From an uncultured Mobiluncus sp. (GTDB lineage: Bacteria; Actinomycetota; Actinomycetes; Actinomycetales; Actinomycetaceae), in NCBI RefSeq assembly GCF_902488535.1, contig NZ_CABTWO010000001.1, forward strand, positions 1 through 64,000: DNA of 64,000 bases, read 5' to 3'. The first letter of the stretch is position 1, and every line of letters begins with the position of its first letter. Under the pieces are notes generated by a model. It saw only the letters and a program-made list of their open reading frames with translations, had not been told where the DNA came from and did not search any database. Position numbers and translations under genes: made by a program. Positions 1-8,712 of the stretch are shown here, in pieces.

Positions 1-245
1 AGCGAAGCTCGCAAGAGCCGCCGCGAAAAACGGTGAAGCCGTTAAGAAACGACCACAATTGGTCGTTTCAGGCGAAACACCACAAACACCACCCTCGCCC
101 TCCGCGAGGGATTCGAACCCCCGGTTCACCGGCGCGGGCGGCAGCGAGCGAAGCTCGCAAGAGCCGCCGCGAAAAACGGTGAAGCCGTTAAGAAACGACC
201 ACAATTGGTCGTTTCAGGCGAAACACCACAAACACCACCCTCGCC
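1..245. repeat. 146-bp-period tandem repeat with tRNA T-arm-like segment
   Basis: Bases 1-99 recur at 147-245 with no difference that I can find, giving a period of 146 bp; the left copy is cut by the window edge. Each copy contains the stem AAACGACCA/TGGTCGTTT (4-base loop), which on the minus strand is followed by TTTCTT and resembles a terminator. Between the copies lies a GCGAGC-GAA-GCTCGC hairpin and, on the minus strand, GGGGG-TTCGAAT-CCCTC, a well-formed tRNA T arm (about 102-120). No acceptor 5' strand, D arm or anticodon arm is visible, so this is at most a tRNA 3' fragment. An array of tRNA-end cassettes or a site of past integration are both possible. Confidence 0.75.
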
Positions 246-411
246 TTGTGCAATCTAGCTTGATTACGGTCATTTCACACCTCATGAAATCTTAAAATGA
301 TGGTAAGACGAGGTTTCACGATTGGGCGATGTGCCAGCCTTTTCAGAACTCCGTAACAGTCAGGCAAAATGCCCAGCAGACCAGGGCTCACGAATTCCAG
401 GAGGAACCAAG

Positions 412-1038
412 ATGGATATGGATGCGGTTATCAAGAAAAATCCCCTCATACCGGTAGTTGTTTTAGACGACGCGAAAGATGCCGTGGCATTGGCTAAAGC
501 TCTGCTCGCCGGAGGCATCACCACCGCTGAGGTCACTTTCCGCACTGCCGCGGCAGCTGAGGCTATCGCGCAGATGTCCCAGCACAGCGATATTTTGGTC
601 GGTGCGGGCACCGTCACAAATTTGGAACAGGCTCGAACCGCCATAGATTCGGGGGCCAAGTACCTGGTCATGCCCGGTTACGATCAAGACCTAGTGGATT
701 ACTGCCAGGCGAACCAAGTGCCGGTGTTGCCGGGCGCTACCGATGCTTCTTGGCTGATGAAAGCGGTCAATTCGGGATTGCAGTACGTCAAGTTCTTTCC
801 CGCGGAAGCCTCGGGTGGGCTGCCGGTTATTTCCGCACTTTCAGGTCCTTTCCCCCAGATACAGTTTGTCCCGACCGGTGGTATCTCAAAGGAAAATCTG
901 GCGCAGTATCTGGCTCACCCACAGGTTCCTGCCTGCGGGGGCTCTTGGATAGCCACGCGACAGTTGATTGCCCATGGTGATTTCAGCGAGATTACCGCTC
1001 GGGCTGCTACGGCCCTAGAGATTGCGGCAACTCGCTGA
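412..1038 (+). CDS. eda: 2-dehydro-3-deoxy-phosphogluconate (KDPG) aldolase
   Basis: A 208-residue class I aldolase that cleaves KDPG to pyruvate and glyceraldehyde-3-phosphate in the cytosol. The Schiff-base lysine is K127 in KFFPAE and the catalytic glutamate is E40 in AEVTFR; the phosphate-binding VGAGTV and PTGGIS turns are present. The ATG at 412 is chosen because AGGAGGAA lies just upstream; an upstream in-frame TTG at 322 would add residues not expected in the family. Length is typical. It converges on gnd. No 6-phosphogluconate dehydratase (edd) is in the window, so KDPG may come from a hexuronate route or from a dehydratase encoded elsewhere. Confidence 0.93.
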   Translation: MDMDAVIKKNPLIPVVVLDDAKDAVALAKALLAGGITTAEVTFRTAAAAEAIAQMSQHSDILVGAGTVTNLEQARTAIDSGAKYLVMPGYDQDLVDYCQANQVPVLPGATDASWLMKAVNSGLQYVKFFPAEASGGLPVISALSGPFPQIQFVPTGGISKENLAQYLAHPQVPACGGSWIATRQLIAHGDFSEITARAATALEIAATR

Positions 1039-1102
1039 AAACCACACCGTACAGCTTGTGACCCTACCCTATTGGGTGAACCACGTTAACTTATAGTTAC
1101 TG

Positions 1103-2542
1103 CTAGGAGAGCGATATCTCCGGACGTTGCGAGTTCTCCCAACGGGTATGGAAGCTTCCCTCACTGTCCCGCCGCCGATAGGTATGCGCCCCAAAGAAGT
1201 CCCTTTGGGCCTGTACCAGAGCTGTCGGCAGAGCTGGGCAACGCAAGGAATCCAGATATGCCAAGCCAGCGTTGAGAGCAGGCAGGGCTATCCCGGCTTT
1301 GATGGCGTCACTGACCACCGCGCGCCACGCGGGCAGGGCGTCTTTAATGACCGCGCTGATGGCGGGCTTCATCAACAGCGGGGTATCAAAGTCGCCATCC
1401 TTATAGGTTTCCATGATGTCTTGCAGGAGCCGGGCTTGGATGATGCAACCGGCACGCCAAATGCCCGCCAGCTTGGCCAGGTCGACTTCCCAACCGTATT
1501 CCTTACAGGCGGCCCGGATTTGCGACAGCCCTTGAGAATACGCCACAATTTTTGCCCCATAGACGGCCTTTTCCAGATTATCCAGCAAATCTGGCCCGCC
1601 GGGGGCAGTGTCAGGAACCAGCTCTCCTAAGACCTCACGAGCCAAGGTCCGGTGAGAACTTTGCGAAGATACCGCCCTGGCAAAAGTGGCCGCCGCAATG
1701 ATGGTGGAACCAGCCCCAAGAGTCAACGCATTTTGCACAGTCCAGGAACCAGTACCCTTTTGACCGGCCTGGTCACAAATAATGTCGATGAAAGGCTGAT
1801 GAGTTTTTTCATCGGTATGCTGCAAAATATCGGCGGATATTTCCAACAGATAGGAATGCAGCGGGCCCTCGTTCCACCGAGAAAACACCTCGCTGATTTC
1901 CTTGGGGCTCATTCCGTTTCGGTAACGTAACAGCTGGTAAGCCTCACTGAGCAGTTCCATATCGGCATATTCAATCCCGTTGTGCACCATTTTCACGTAG
2001 TGTCCCGCCCCGCCCGGACCTACCCAGGTGCAGCACGGTTCACCTTGATAATGAGCCGAAATTGATTCCAGCAGAGGCCCCAGCCTCTCGTAAGCCTTTT
2101 GGGCACCGCCCGGCATGATGGCAGGCCCGTTGAGAGCCCCAGATTCCCCTCCTGAGATTCCACACCCGACAAAGTGCAGGCCGCGCTGCGTAACCAGCTT
2201 TTCCCGACGTTCGGTGTCAAGGTAGAAAGAGTTGCCCATATCTACGATGATGTCCCCGGCGGAGAAAACTTCACCAAGCATATCGATAGCCTTGTCAGTC
2301 GGTTCACCCGCTGGCACCAGCAAAATGGCTACCCGAGGGGTGGACATCGACTCGGCCAACTTCACCGGATCCTGGGCGGGGATAAAGGATCCTTCCGCAC
2401 TGTGCTCTTGCGCCACCTGAGCAGCCCGCCCAGGAGAAACATCAAAGAGGGCAACGGTGTGTCCGTGACGTGCGAAGTTGCGCGCCAAAGAACGTCCCAT
2501 CACGCCGGTCCCGATTACTGCTACATCTGCTTTTGCTGTCAT
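1103..2542 (-). CDS. gnd: 6-phosphogluconate dehydrogenase (decarboxylating)
   Basis: A 479-residue cytosolic enzyme that converts 6-phosphogluconate plus NADP(+) to ribulose-5-phosphate and CO2. The N-terminal Rossmann fold shows VIGTGVMGRSLA; the substrate-site region has GGAGHYVKMVHNGIEYAD with the catalytic lysine; the C-terminal all-helical domain carries DQAGQKGTGSW. Full length for the homodimeric type. It is the last gene of the run gntP-idnO-idnD-gnd, 6 bp after idnD, with GAGGAG before its ATG. The context makes it the exit step for gluconate taken up by GntP and phosphorylated by the kinase at 7150. Whether it is the only gnd copy cannot be judged here. Confidence 0.95.
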   Translation of the reverse strand: MTAKADVAVIGTGVMGRSLARNFARHGHTVALFDVSPGRAAQVAQEHSAEGSFIPAQDPVKLAESMSTPRVAILLVPAGEPTDKAIDMLGEVFSAGDIIVDMGNSFYLDTERREKLVTQRGLHFVGCGISGGESGALNGPAIMPGGAQKAYERLGPLLESISAHYQGEPCCTWVGPGGAGHYVKMVHNGIEYADMELLSEAYQLLRYRNGMSPKEISEVFSRWNEGPLHSYLLEISADILQHTDEKTHQPFIDIICDQAGQKGTGSWTVQNALTLGAGSTIIAAATFARAVSSQSSHRTLAREVLGELVPDTAPGGPDLLDNLEKAVYGAKIVAYSQGLSQIRAACKEYGWEVDLAKLAGIWRAGCIIQARLLQDIMETYKDGDFDTPLLMKPAISAVIKDALPAWRAVVSDAIKAGIALPALNAGLAYLDSLRCPALPTALVQAQRDFFGAHTYRRRDSEGSFHTRWENSQRPEISLS

Positions 2543-2548
2543 AAGTTT

Positions 2549-3589
2549 TCACTCCTCAAACCATAAGTTGACTATTACTTTGCCGGACGCGGCACTGTCT
2601 TTGGCCGTGTGGAAGGCTTTTTCAGCTTCGTCAGCGTTGAACTCGTGCGTAATGACGGATTCTAACTGCGGAGCGGCAACCAAGATTTCCAATGCTTGGT
2701 CGATTTCGTCCAGGAAACGGAACGTTCCCAAATAGGTGATTTCTTTGGAAATCAAGGGGGCTAAATTGACCGGCCCATCAATCGCGGGAACCATTCCCAC
2801 CTGAACCACCGTGCCACGAGGACGGCAAATCTGGAAGGCTTGTGAAATGGCGGGAAACACGCCCGCGCATTCCAGGACCGCATCGAAAGCCCCGGCCTCG
2901 GGTTCAGTCACAGTCGAGTTATACACGTGGTCTACTCCCAGGGCTTGAGCTCGCTGCAAAGGTACGTCCTGCACATCTATACAGCTAACCTGGGCTCCGA
3001 GGCTCTGGGCCGCGCCGGCGGCCAGCAGCCCAATCGGACCCGCCCCAATCACCGCCACGTTCCGACCCGCCAAATTCCGCCATCCTGTAGCTGCCTGGAG
3101 ACGATGCAGAGCGTGTAAACCGACACACAAAGGTTCAGTCAGCACCCCGCGCTTCAGCGGCAAATCCGGCGGCAAAGCGTTGATTTGGTCAAGCCGTAAC
3201 AGGATATATTCGCTCATGCCCCCCTGGGTGTGGGGCCAGGTAGAGGCCGATCCGAGATAGGCTCCCCCCGGCCACAAGTGCGGTGAATCACTGTAGGCGG
3301 CCTGGGGCTGACCGAAAGTAGCCGGATGAGGGGTAACCGGCGTTCCTGGCGCGTAGGTCCCAGAGGGGTCTTTAGCGACGATACCGACTATTTCATGACC
3401 CGGCACCAGCGGTTCGCGCAGTTTGAAAGCACCGACCTGTCCATCAAAGAAATAGTGCAAATCTGAACCGCAGATTCCTGCCCAGGCCACTCTCACCAGC
3501 ACCTGGCCTTTACCGGGCTCGGGGCGAGGCACGCAGCAAGATTCCATTTCTTCCTTGGCGTTGATACGCACCTGTTTCATATCAGTCAT
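2549..3589 (-). CDS. idnD: L-idonate 5-dehydrogenase, zinc alcohol dehydrogenase family
   Basis: A 346-residue medium-chain dehydrogenase that would oxidise L-idonate to 5-keto-D-gluconate with NAD(P). Catalytic-zinc ligands are the Cys of GICGSDLHY and the His and Glu of PGHE; the cofactor motif is VIGAGPIGLLAAG. The QVGM and KEITYLGTFRF segments match IdnD of enteric bacteria as I remember it. The four-cysteine structural-zinc loop of E. coli IdnD is absent; the equivalent stretch (roughly residues 90-115) has no cysteine. A GGGAGG box precedes the ATG. The neighbours idnO and gntP support the idonate/gluconate assignment over sorbitol or xylitol dehydrogenase, but substrate is inferred. 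Confidence 0.82.
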   Translation of the reverse strand: MTDMKQVRINAKEEMESCCVPRPEPGKGQVLVRVAWAGICGSDLHYFFDGQVGAFKLREPLVPGHEIVGIVAKDPSGTYAPGTPVTPHPATFGQPQAAYSDSPHLWPGGAYLGSASTWPHTQGGMSEYILLRLDQINALPPDLPLKRGVLTEPLCVGLHALHRLQAATGWRNLAGRNVAVIGAGPIGLLAAGAAQSLGAQVSCIDVQDVPLQRAQALGVDHVYNSTVTEPEAGAFDAVLECAGVFPAISQAFQICRPRGTVVQVGMVPAIDGPVNLAPLISKEITYLGTFRFLDEIDQALEILVAAPQLESVITHEFNADEAEKAFHTAKDSAASGKVIVNLWFEE

Positions 3590-3623
3590 TCATTACCTCC
3601 CTGTGGCATTTCGACCTGATGAT

Positions 3624-4391
3624 CTAAACCACGCTGGTCATTCCGCCATCGACGAAAATATTTTGTCCGGTGACAAAATTCGATGCTTCGGAGGACAGAT
3701 ATATGAGTGTTCCCATCAGCTCGTCGAACTTTCCCCAGCGTCCCGCCGGAGTACGGGCTTTTAGCCAAGCGTCGAATTGCGGGTCTTGCCACAAATCGGT
3801 GTTCATCTCGGTAGCAAAGTATCCGGGAGACAGCGTATTGACTTGGATGTTGTAGCGCGATAAATCCGCCGCGAGGCCCTGGGCAAACATCGCCACGCCA
3901 CCTTTAGAGGCACAGTATGGAGCAATGGTTTGCCGCGCTAGCCGAGACTGCACCGAACCGACCATGATGACTTTGCCACTGCCGCGTTCCACCATGCGCT
4001 GCGCTACCGGTTTCGTCACGTAGAACACGGAAGAGAGATTCGTGCTGATGACCGCGTCCCATTCATCAGTGGGGAACTCGGTGATGGGATGACGACGCTG
4101 GATACCTGCGTTGTTGACCAGAATGTCCGGCGTGCCCTGGCTGTCCATAAAGTCATTGAGAGCCTGCTCGGCCTCCTGGGCATTAGTGACATCAAAAACC
4201 AGGTGTCCGACCGGGACCCCCAAGGACTGCGACAACTGCTGGGCTGCTTGGGAAACTTTCGCGGTGTCCCGGCCTTGCAGTGTGACGTGTGTTCCAGCTT
4301 TTGCTAATCCAGTGGCCAGAGCCAGCCCTAGTCCCCGGTTAGATCCGGTTACTAGGGCGGCTCGACCAGAAACATCGAACCAACTACTCAT
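3624..4391 (-). CDS. idnO: Gluconate 5-dehydrogenase, short-chain dehydrogenase/reductase
   Basis: A 255-residue classical SDR expected to reduce 5-keto-D-gluconate to D-gluconate. It has the TGSNRGLG nucleotide motif, NNAGIQRRHP, the catalytic Ser in VGSVQS and the YxxxK pair in YCASKGG, and ends in VDGGM as SDRs do. RRHPITEFP resembles the segment seen in IdnO/Gno proteins. It lies 18 bp after gntP and 34 bp before idnD, so the three are probably one transcript. The function is backed by context as much as by sequence; another polyol/keto-acid SDR role is the alternative. Confidence 0.85.
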   Translation of the reverse strand: MSSWFDVSGRAALVTGSNRGLGLALATGLAKAGTHVTLQGRDTAKVSQAAQQLSQSLGVPVGHLVFDVTNAQEAEQALNDFMDSQGTPDILVNNAGIQRRHPITEFPTDEWDAVISTNLSSVFYVTKPVAQRMVERGSGKVIMVGSVQSRLARQTIAPYCASKGGVAMFAQGLAADLSRYNIQVNTLSPGYFATEMNTDLWQDPQFDAWLKARTPAGRWGKFDELMGTLIYLSSEASNFVTGQNIFVDGGMTSVV

Positions 4392-4409
4392 GATTTCGCG
4401 GACTTCGCT

Positions 4410-5816
4410 CTAAGCAAAGATGAAAAGCAACGCCACGATAGCGAAACCGATGACTGATTCGAGAAGCTGCTGCATGGTCCACACCTTCAGGGTGGTCTTT
4501 ACGTCCATGCCCGTCAATCGACCAACCAGCCAGAAACCAGAATCGTTGACGTGTGAAGCAAAGACCGAACCCGCGGACGCAGCCATGGTGATGCAGACCA
4601 CGCCCCACTGCGAAAGCTGACCGGCAGACACTGCCTGTTCGACCGCCGGAGCCAACAGTGAAGCGGCCGTGACCAGCGCAACCGTGGCCGACCCTTGTGC
4701 CAGACGCAGAGCCACCGCAATCAGGTAGGCAGCCAGCAAGAGCGGAATACCCAAATCTTCCATCGATTTAGCCAGCGCGTCACCGATTCCCGAAGCACGC
4801 AAAACCCCACCGAACATACCGCCGGCGCCGGTGATGAGCACCACGGAACAGATTGGTCCCAGAGCGGAATCAATCACCTTTTCCAATACGGTTTTATCCT
4901 TAGAAATCTTGCCACCAAGCACCGCAATCGAAACCAGAGTCGAAATCAGCAGCGCTATAGGAGTTTCACCCAGAGTGATGAGGAACTTCACCCAGCTGGC
5001 GTCGCCGCTGATAACTCCGACCTTGGACAGGGTAGAGAACCCGGTGTTCATGAAAATCAACAGAACGGGCAGCAGCAGCAACGCGATGATGGTACCTACC
5101 GAAGGGGGATTATCGGGAAGTTCATCATCCGAAACGTTACCGAACACATGCGAAGCCTCCACCTTGACGCGGGGAGCAATGAATTTAGCCCACAGATAAC
5201 CGGAGAGAATGAAGGTCGGAATGACGATGATGAAACCTTGCAGCATCACCAAACCCACATTGGCATGGAAATAATCGGCTGCGGCAACGGGGCCGGGGTG
5301 GGGCGGGAGGAAAACGTGCATGACCGAGAACGCGGCCGCAGTTGGAATCGCGTAGAGGACGATGGAACCTTTTAGCCTCTTCGCCACTGCGAAAACAATC
5401 GGTAGCATCACAATCAAGCCTGCATCAAAGAAGATGGGGAAGCCTAGAATCAGGGATGCCACACCCAAAGCAAGGGGGGCACGTTTCTCACCGAAGAGAT
5501 TAATCATGGCGTCCGCCAGTACCTTCGCGCCCCCCGATTGCTCGACCATCTTGCCGAGCATGGCACCTAAGCCAACGAGCAGCGCGACCGAGGCGAGGGT
5601 GCCTCCAAAGCCATCTTTCATCGCCCCCACGATTGAATCCAGAGGCAAACCAGTAGCTAAGGCCGTGAGGAAGCTGACCAAAACCAAGGTCAGGAAAGCA
5701 TGGAGCCTGAATACAATGACCAGGACCAAAATCGCGGCGATTGCAGCTAAAGCAATGCCGAGCAGCGGTAATGTCCCCATAGTCTGGGTCCATCCCTCTA
5801 TCTCAAATGGTTGCAT
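4410..5816 (-). CDS. gntP: Gluconate:proton symporter, GntP family
   Basis: A 468-residue inner-membrane transporter with about a dozen hydrophobic segments. Family hallmarks are the GGTLASVALLVGLGAMLGKM stretch, FFDAGLIVMLPI and FLPPHPGP, all matching the GntP/GntT permeases. It would import gluconate or idonate. The ATG at 5816 is preferred because AAGGAG lies 7 bases upstream, although an internal ATG 12 codons later would also suit the family. It leads the minus-strand operon gntP-idnO-idnD-gnd and diverges from the dehydrogenase at 6110, so the 293-bp gap between them should carry the control region. Confidence 0.92.
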   Translation of the reverse strand: MQPFEIEGWTQTMGTLPLLGIALAAIAAILVLVIVFRLHAFLTLVLVSFLTALATGLPLDSIVGAMKDGFGGTLASVALLVGLGAMLGKMVEQSGGAKVLADAMINLFGEKRAPLALGVASLILGFPIFFDAGLIVMLPIVFAVAKRLKGSIVLYAIPTAAAFSVMHVFLPPHPGPVAAADYFHANVGLVMLQGFIIVIPTFILSGYLWAKFIAPRVKVEASHVFGNVSDDELPDNPPSVGTIIALLLLPVLLIFMNTGFSTLSKVGVISGDASWVKFLITLGETPIALLISTLVSIAVLGGKISKDKTVLEKVIDSALGPICSVVLITGAGGMFGGVLRASGIGDALAKSMEDLGIPLLLAAYLIAVALRLAQGSATVALVTAASLLAPAVEQAVSAGQLSQWGVVCITMAASAGSVFASHVNDSGFWLVGRLTGMDVKTTLKVWTMQQLLESVIGFAIVALLFIFA

Positions 5817-5960
5817 CTAAACTCTCCTTTGAACATAGAGCAAACTCTCACTAATATGTTGGCCACCGAACCCCCCAAGAGTCCTCATCAAGAACCCAGT
5901 TGGCCGGCGCTCGGCGGTCGATATGTACCCAAAGTCTACTGGAACGCGTCGCGGTTTTGG

Positions 5961-5988
5961 TTGAAATAGCTGCGCAGGTGCAGATAAT
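5961..5988 (+). promoter_or_regulatory. Candidate sigma-70-type promoter for the 6110 gene
   Basis: TTGAAA (5961-5966), a 16-base spacer and GATAAT (5983-5988). It lies in the 293-bp divergent gap 5817-6109 between gntP and the hydroxyacid dehydrogenase and would give a leader of about 115 bases. I see no clear GntR-type operator and no gene in the rest of the gap; a minus-strand promoter for gntP is not obvious. Confidence 0.45.
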
Positions 5989-6109
5989 GAGATTTTTAGA
6001 CGATTCGCCTGGAAGCGTCGCGCGTGCCAGCCACGGAAAACGATATAGAACTAGGATGGTTCTGTACGCCCGCCAGGACTGGGCCTGTTGACTCACCACG
6101 GAGAACACC

Positions 6110-7084
6110 ATGCAGAACAATCAACCACAGATATTAGTGACACCCACCTCTTTTGCCTCTGCGGAGCTGGAGTTTGCCCGCAACCTTTTGGAAGAAAGCG
6201 GATACGAGGTGGCTTATAACCAGTCAGGCAAGCCGTTAGACGCCGACCAGCTGGTCGAAGCCGCTCGCGGTTGCGTGGGGATTTTGGCGGGTTTGGACGA
6301 TTTTTCAGCCGAGGTTTTGCATCAGCTCCCTGATCTGCGGGTCATTTCGCGTTATGGCGTGGGGGTGGATCGGGTCGATTTGCAGGCTGCTGGCCACAAC
6401 GGTGTCGTGGTGACCAACACTCCGGGAGCGAATTCCATCGCCGTCGCTGAAATGGCTCTGACCAGTATGTTTGCCCTGGCACGCCACGTTGCCCAGTTGA
6501 ACGAAACGACTCGGCAGGGACAGTGGTTGCGCGTGGTGGGTACCGAGTTGTCGCAAGCCACTTTAGGGATTGTGGGATACGGCTCAATCGGGCGGGCTTT
6601 GCGCCGGCTGGTCACGGGTCTGGAAATGAAAGTGCTGGTTTACGACCCATTTTTTGACCCCGAAACCGACCCGACGGTTCAGGGCATGGAGCTGGCTGAC
6701 CTGGTGCGTGAGAGCAACTTCATCTCTCTGCACCTGCCGCTCACGCCGACGACCGAACACTTGTTTGATGCTGCAATGTTCCGTCTCATGTCTCCCGGTA
6801 CGTTTTTGATTAATACTTCACGAGGGGGGATTATCGATGAGTCCGCCGCCGCAGCAGCCCTGGACGCCGGTCAACTCGCCGGTCTCGCCTTGGATGCTTA
6901 CGAGCAAGAACCGCCCTCGCCCGACCACGAACTTTTCCGTTTCCCCAATGTCATCGCCACCCCGCACAGCGGCGCCCAAACTGTTCAAAGCCGCATCCGC
7001 ATGGCACGGGGTGCGGTAGACAATCTGTTGCACGCCTTAGCAGGTAAACCGGTAACTAATCTGGCTTCTGATCCGGTTTCCTGA
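6110..7084 (+). CDS. D-isomer-specific 2-hydroxyacid dehydrogenase (SerA-like)
   Basis: A 324-residue NAD-dependent dehydrogenase of the phosphoglycerate-dehydrogenase superfamily without the C-terminal ACT or ASB domains of SerA. The catalytic triad is visible: Arg in NTSRGG, Glu in YEQEPP and His in TPHSGA. The NAD motif is GIVGYGSIGRALRR. GGAGAA precedes the ATG. It shares direction and probably a transcript with the sugar kinase at 7150 and diverges from the gluconate operon, so the substrate may be a sugar-acid derivative such as a 2-keto-gluconate, which some family members reduce. Phosphoglycerate remains possible. I am sure of family, not substrate. Confidence 0.8.
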   Translation: MQNNQPQILVTPTSFASAELEFARNLLEESGYEVAYNQSGKPLDADQLVEAARGCVGILAGLDDFSAEVLHQLPDLRVISRYGVGVDRVDLQAAGHNGVVVTNTPGANSIAVAEMALTSMFALARHVAQLNETTRQGQWLRVVGTELSQATLGIVGYGSIGRALRRLVTGLEMKVLVYDPFFDPETDPTVQGMELADLVRESNFISLHLPLTPTTEHLFDAAMFRLMSPGTFLINTSRGGIIDESAAAAALDAGQLAGLALDAYEQEPPSPDHELFRFPNVIATPHSGAQTVQSRIRMARGAVDNLLHALAGKPVTNLASDPVS

Positions 7085-7149
7085 ATCTGAACACCGCGCA
7101 AGACACTGTGGATATACTGAAAATAAGCCGTGACCTTTAGGAGTGCGCG

Positions 7150-8571
7150 ATGAATGTTTTAGTTATCGAATCATCAACCAGTTCAGCCAAAGCGATGATC
7201 TATGACACAGTCAAGAACGATTTTACGGTTGAAAATACTTTCTATCCGCCCATGGGTAATGATTTGACACTGCATGATTCCATGGTGGTTTATGAAGCGA
7301 GCTTGGCGGCAGCCAAGAAACTTCTGCGGGGTCGTAAGAATATCGACATCATCGTGCTTTCCGGGGTGTGGCATTCCATCGGATTGTTCAACCCGAACCT
7401 GGACCCGGTGACCCCCATCATGCAGTGGTCCAATACCAAGGCTTCCGACCAAGCTGAGGCTTTCCGCAGCAAGCCCCAACTGACCAGGGAATACTATAAC
7501 CTCACGGGTGGTTACCCCAACGCTATCTATCCGTTCTTTAAACTTGCCTTCCTCAAAGAAGAGGGATACAACATTTCTTCCTACATCGCCATGGGGCAGG
7601 CAACTTACAACTTCTATCGCCTGACTGGAACCATCAAAGTTTCTCGCTGTATGGCGTCCGGTTCCGGACTGGTTAATATCACTACCGGCGAATACGACCC
7701 TAAGCTGTTAGAGGTGATTAATCTCGAACCTTCCCAGCTTCCGGAAATTGTCGATAATAACTATCAAGCGCCGCTTTCTGCCCAGGCTGCAGCCAGTTTG
7801 GGGTTACCGGCTGGGATCCCCGTGGTTCCCGCCATGTCCGATGGGTCACTCAATCAGCTTGGCTCGGGTGCCTTGCGCGAAGGGCAAATGACACTGTCGG
7901 TAGGCACGTCCGGTGCTTTGCGGGTCACGTCTCCCCAGCCGCAGCTCCACCCGGATATGTCCACCTGGTGCTATATCGGACCCAAGAGTTGGATTTCCGG
8001 GGCTGCCACGGCAGGAGCTTGCAACACGGTGGATTGGTTTAAAGGTTTGTCGCTGCGACCCACCACTTACGATGAACTCGAAGCAGGAATGGATTACGCT
8101 GCCGATACGCCGGTCTTTCTCCCATTCATTTTTGGGGAACGTAACCCCGGCTGGGGGGACAAGCGCAAGGGCGGTTTCTTAGGTCTGACCTCAAAGCACG
8201 ATTTCAAGCAGACTTACCAGGCCGTATTGGAAGGGGTGTTGTTCAACCTCAAACAGTGCTATGACGCCGTAACCAAACTGAACGGAGAACCCGAGCGCAT
8301 CCTCATTTCGGGGGGAATCCTCCACACCAGCATCTGGTCTCAGTTAGCAGCAAACGTGTTCGGACACACCCTCACTCCCTGTCTGGTGAAACAAAACTCC
8401 ATGATGGGAGCCGCCCTGTGGGGGGCGTATCTGCTGGATAGCACTCTATCCTTAGAGGATTACGAACCGCCGGTAGGTGAGGAAATCGTCCCGCAGGAAG
8501 AATACGCCGAAATCACGGCCCAGAAATATCAGCGTTACCTGGAGGCATATCACGACAATGCCAGCCGGTGA
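7150..8571 (+). CDS. FGGY-family carbohydrate kinase, probably gluconokinase
   Basis: A 473-residue ATP-dependent sugar kinase with the two actin-like domains of the FGGY family: VIESSTSSAKAMIYD at the N terminus (phosphate loop 1), GVWHSIGLF and MQWSNTKA in the substrate region, PAMSDGSLNQLGSG with the catalytic Asp, and LSVGTSGALR for ATP phosphates. AGGAG precedes the ATG. Lying next to a GntP permease and gnd it most likely phosphorylates gluconate at C6. This is an FGGY enzyme rather than the P-loop GntK type of E. coli. Xylulose or glycerol kinase activity is less likely on context. Confidence 0.83.
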   Translation: MNVLVIESSTSSAKAMIYDTVKNDFTVENTFYPPMGNDLTLHDSMVVYEASLAAAKKLLRGRKNIDIIVLSGVWHSIGLFNPNLDPVTPIMQWSNTKASDQAEAFRSKPQLTREYYNLTGGYPNAIYPFFKLAFLKEEGYNISSYIAMGQATYNFYRLTGTIKVSRCMASGSGLVNITTGEYDPKLLEVINLEPSQLPEIVDNNYQAPLSAQAAASLGLPAGIPVVPAMSDGSLNQLGSGALREGQMTLSVGTSGALRVTSPQPQLHPDMSTWCYIGPKSWISGAATAGACNTVDWFKGLSLRPTTYDELEAGMDYAADTPVFLPFIFGERNPGWGDKRKGGFLGLTSKHDFKQTYQAVLEGVLFNLKQCYDAVTKLNGEPERILISGGILHTSIWSQLAANVFGHTLTPCLVKQNSMMGAALWGAYLLDSTLSLEDYEPPVGEEIVPQEEYAEITAQKYQRYLEAYHDNASR

Positions 8572-8618
8572 CGCTAGGCCAATCCCGACTGAATTCCTCA
8601 CCCTGATAACTGTGCGGC

Positions 8619-8640
8619 TTGGCGCAATATATTGCGCCAA
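8619..8640. promoter_or_regulatory. Perfect 22-bp palindrome
   Basis: The arm TTGGCGCAATA meets its exact complement TATTGCGCCAA with no spacer. It lies 48 bp after the kinase stop and 73 bp before the TSUP gene. As RNA it would form a 9-bp stem with a 4-base loop but has no T run after it; as DNA it is an ideal two-fold-symmetric operator. I favour an operator for the TSUP gene, with an attenuating hairpin as the alternative. Confidence 0.5.
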
Positions 8641-8700
8641 TGACTCGCTTTCCCACAGTTAGGAAACATATTCCATGATGGGGGTCGCGCGGCGAGGCGC

Positions 8701-8706
8701 TATAGT
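8701..8706 (+). promoter_or_regulatory. -10 box placing the TSUP start codon at +1 (leaderless)
   Basis: TATAGT ends at 8706 and the ATG of the next gene starts at 8713, exactly where transcription would begin. No Shine-Dalgarno sequence is present. The -35 region is poor. Leaderless mRNAs are common in actinobacteria, which makes this reading reasonable. Confidence 0.45.
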
Positions 8707-8712
8707 GAAGTA

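Noticed and set aside
100..175. Possible minus-strand tRNA gene
   Set aside because: Only the T arm is well formed. No D arm, anticodon arm or matching acceptor 5' strand could be found.
59..295. 78-codon frame over the 146-bp repeats
   Set aside because: The sequence ARDSNPRF is the typical product of translating across a tRNA T arm on the wrong strand; repeats and no ribosome site argue against a gene.
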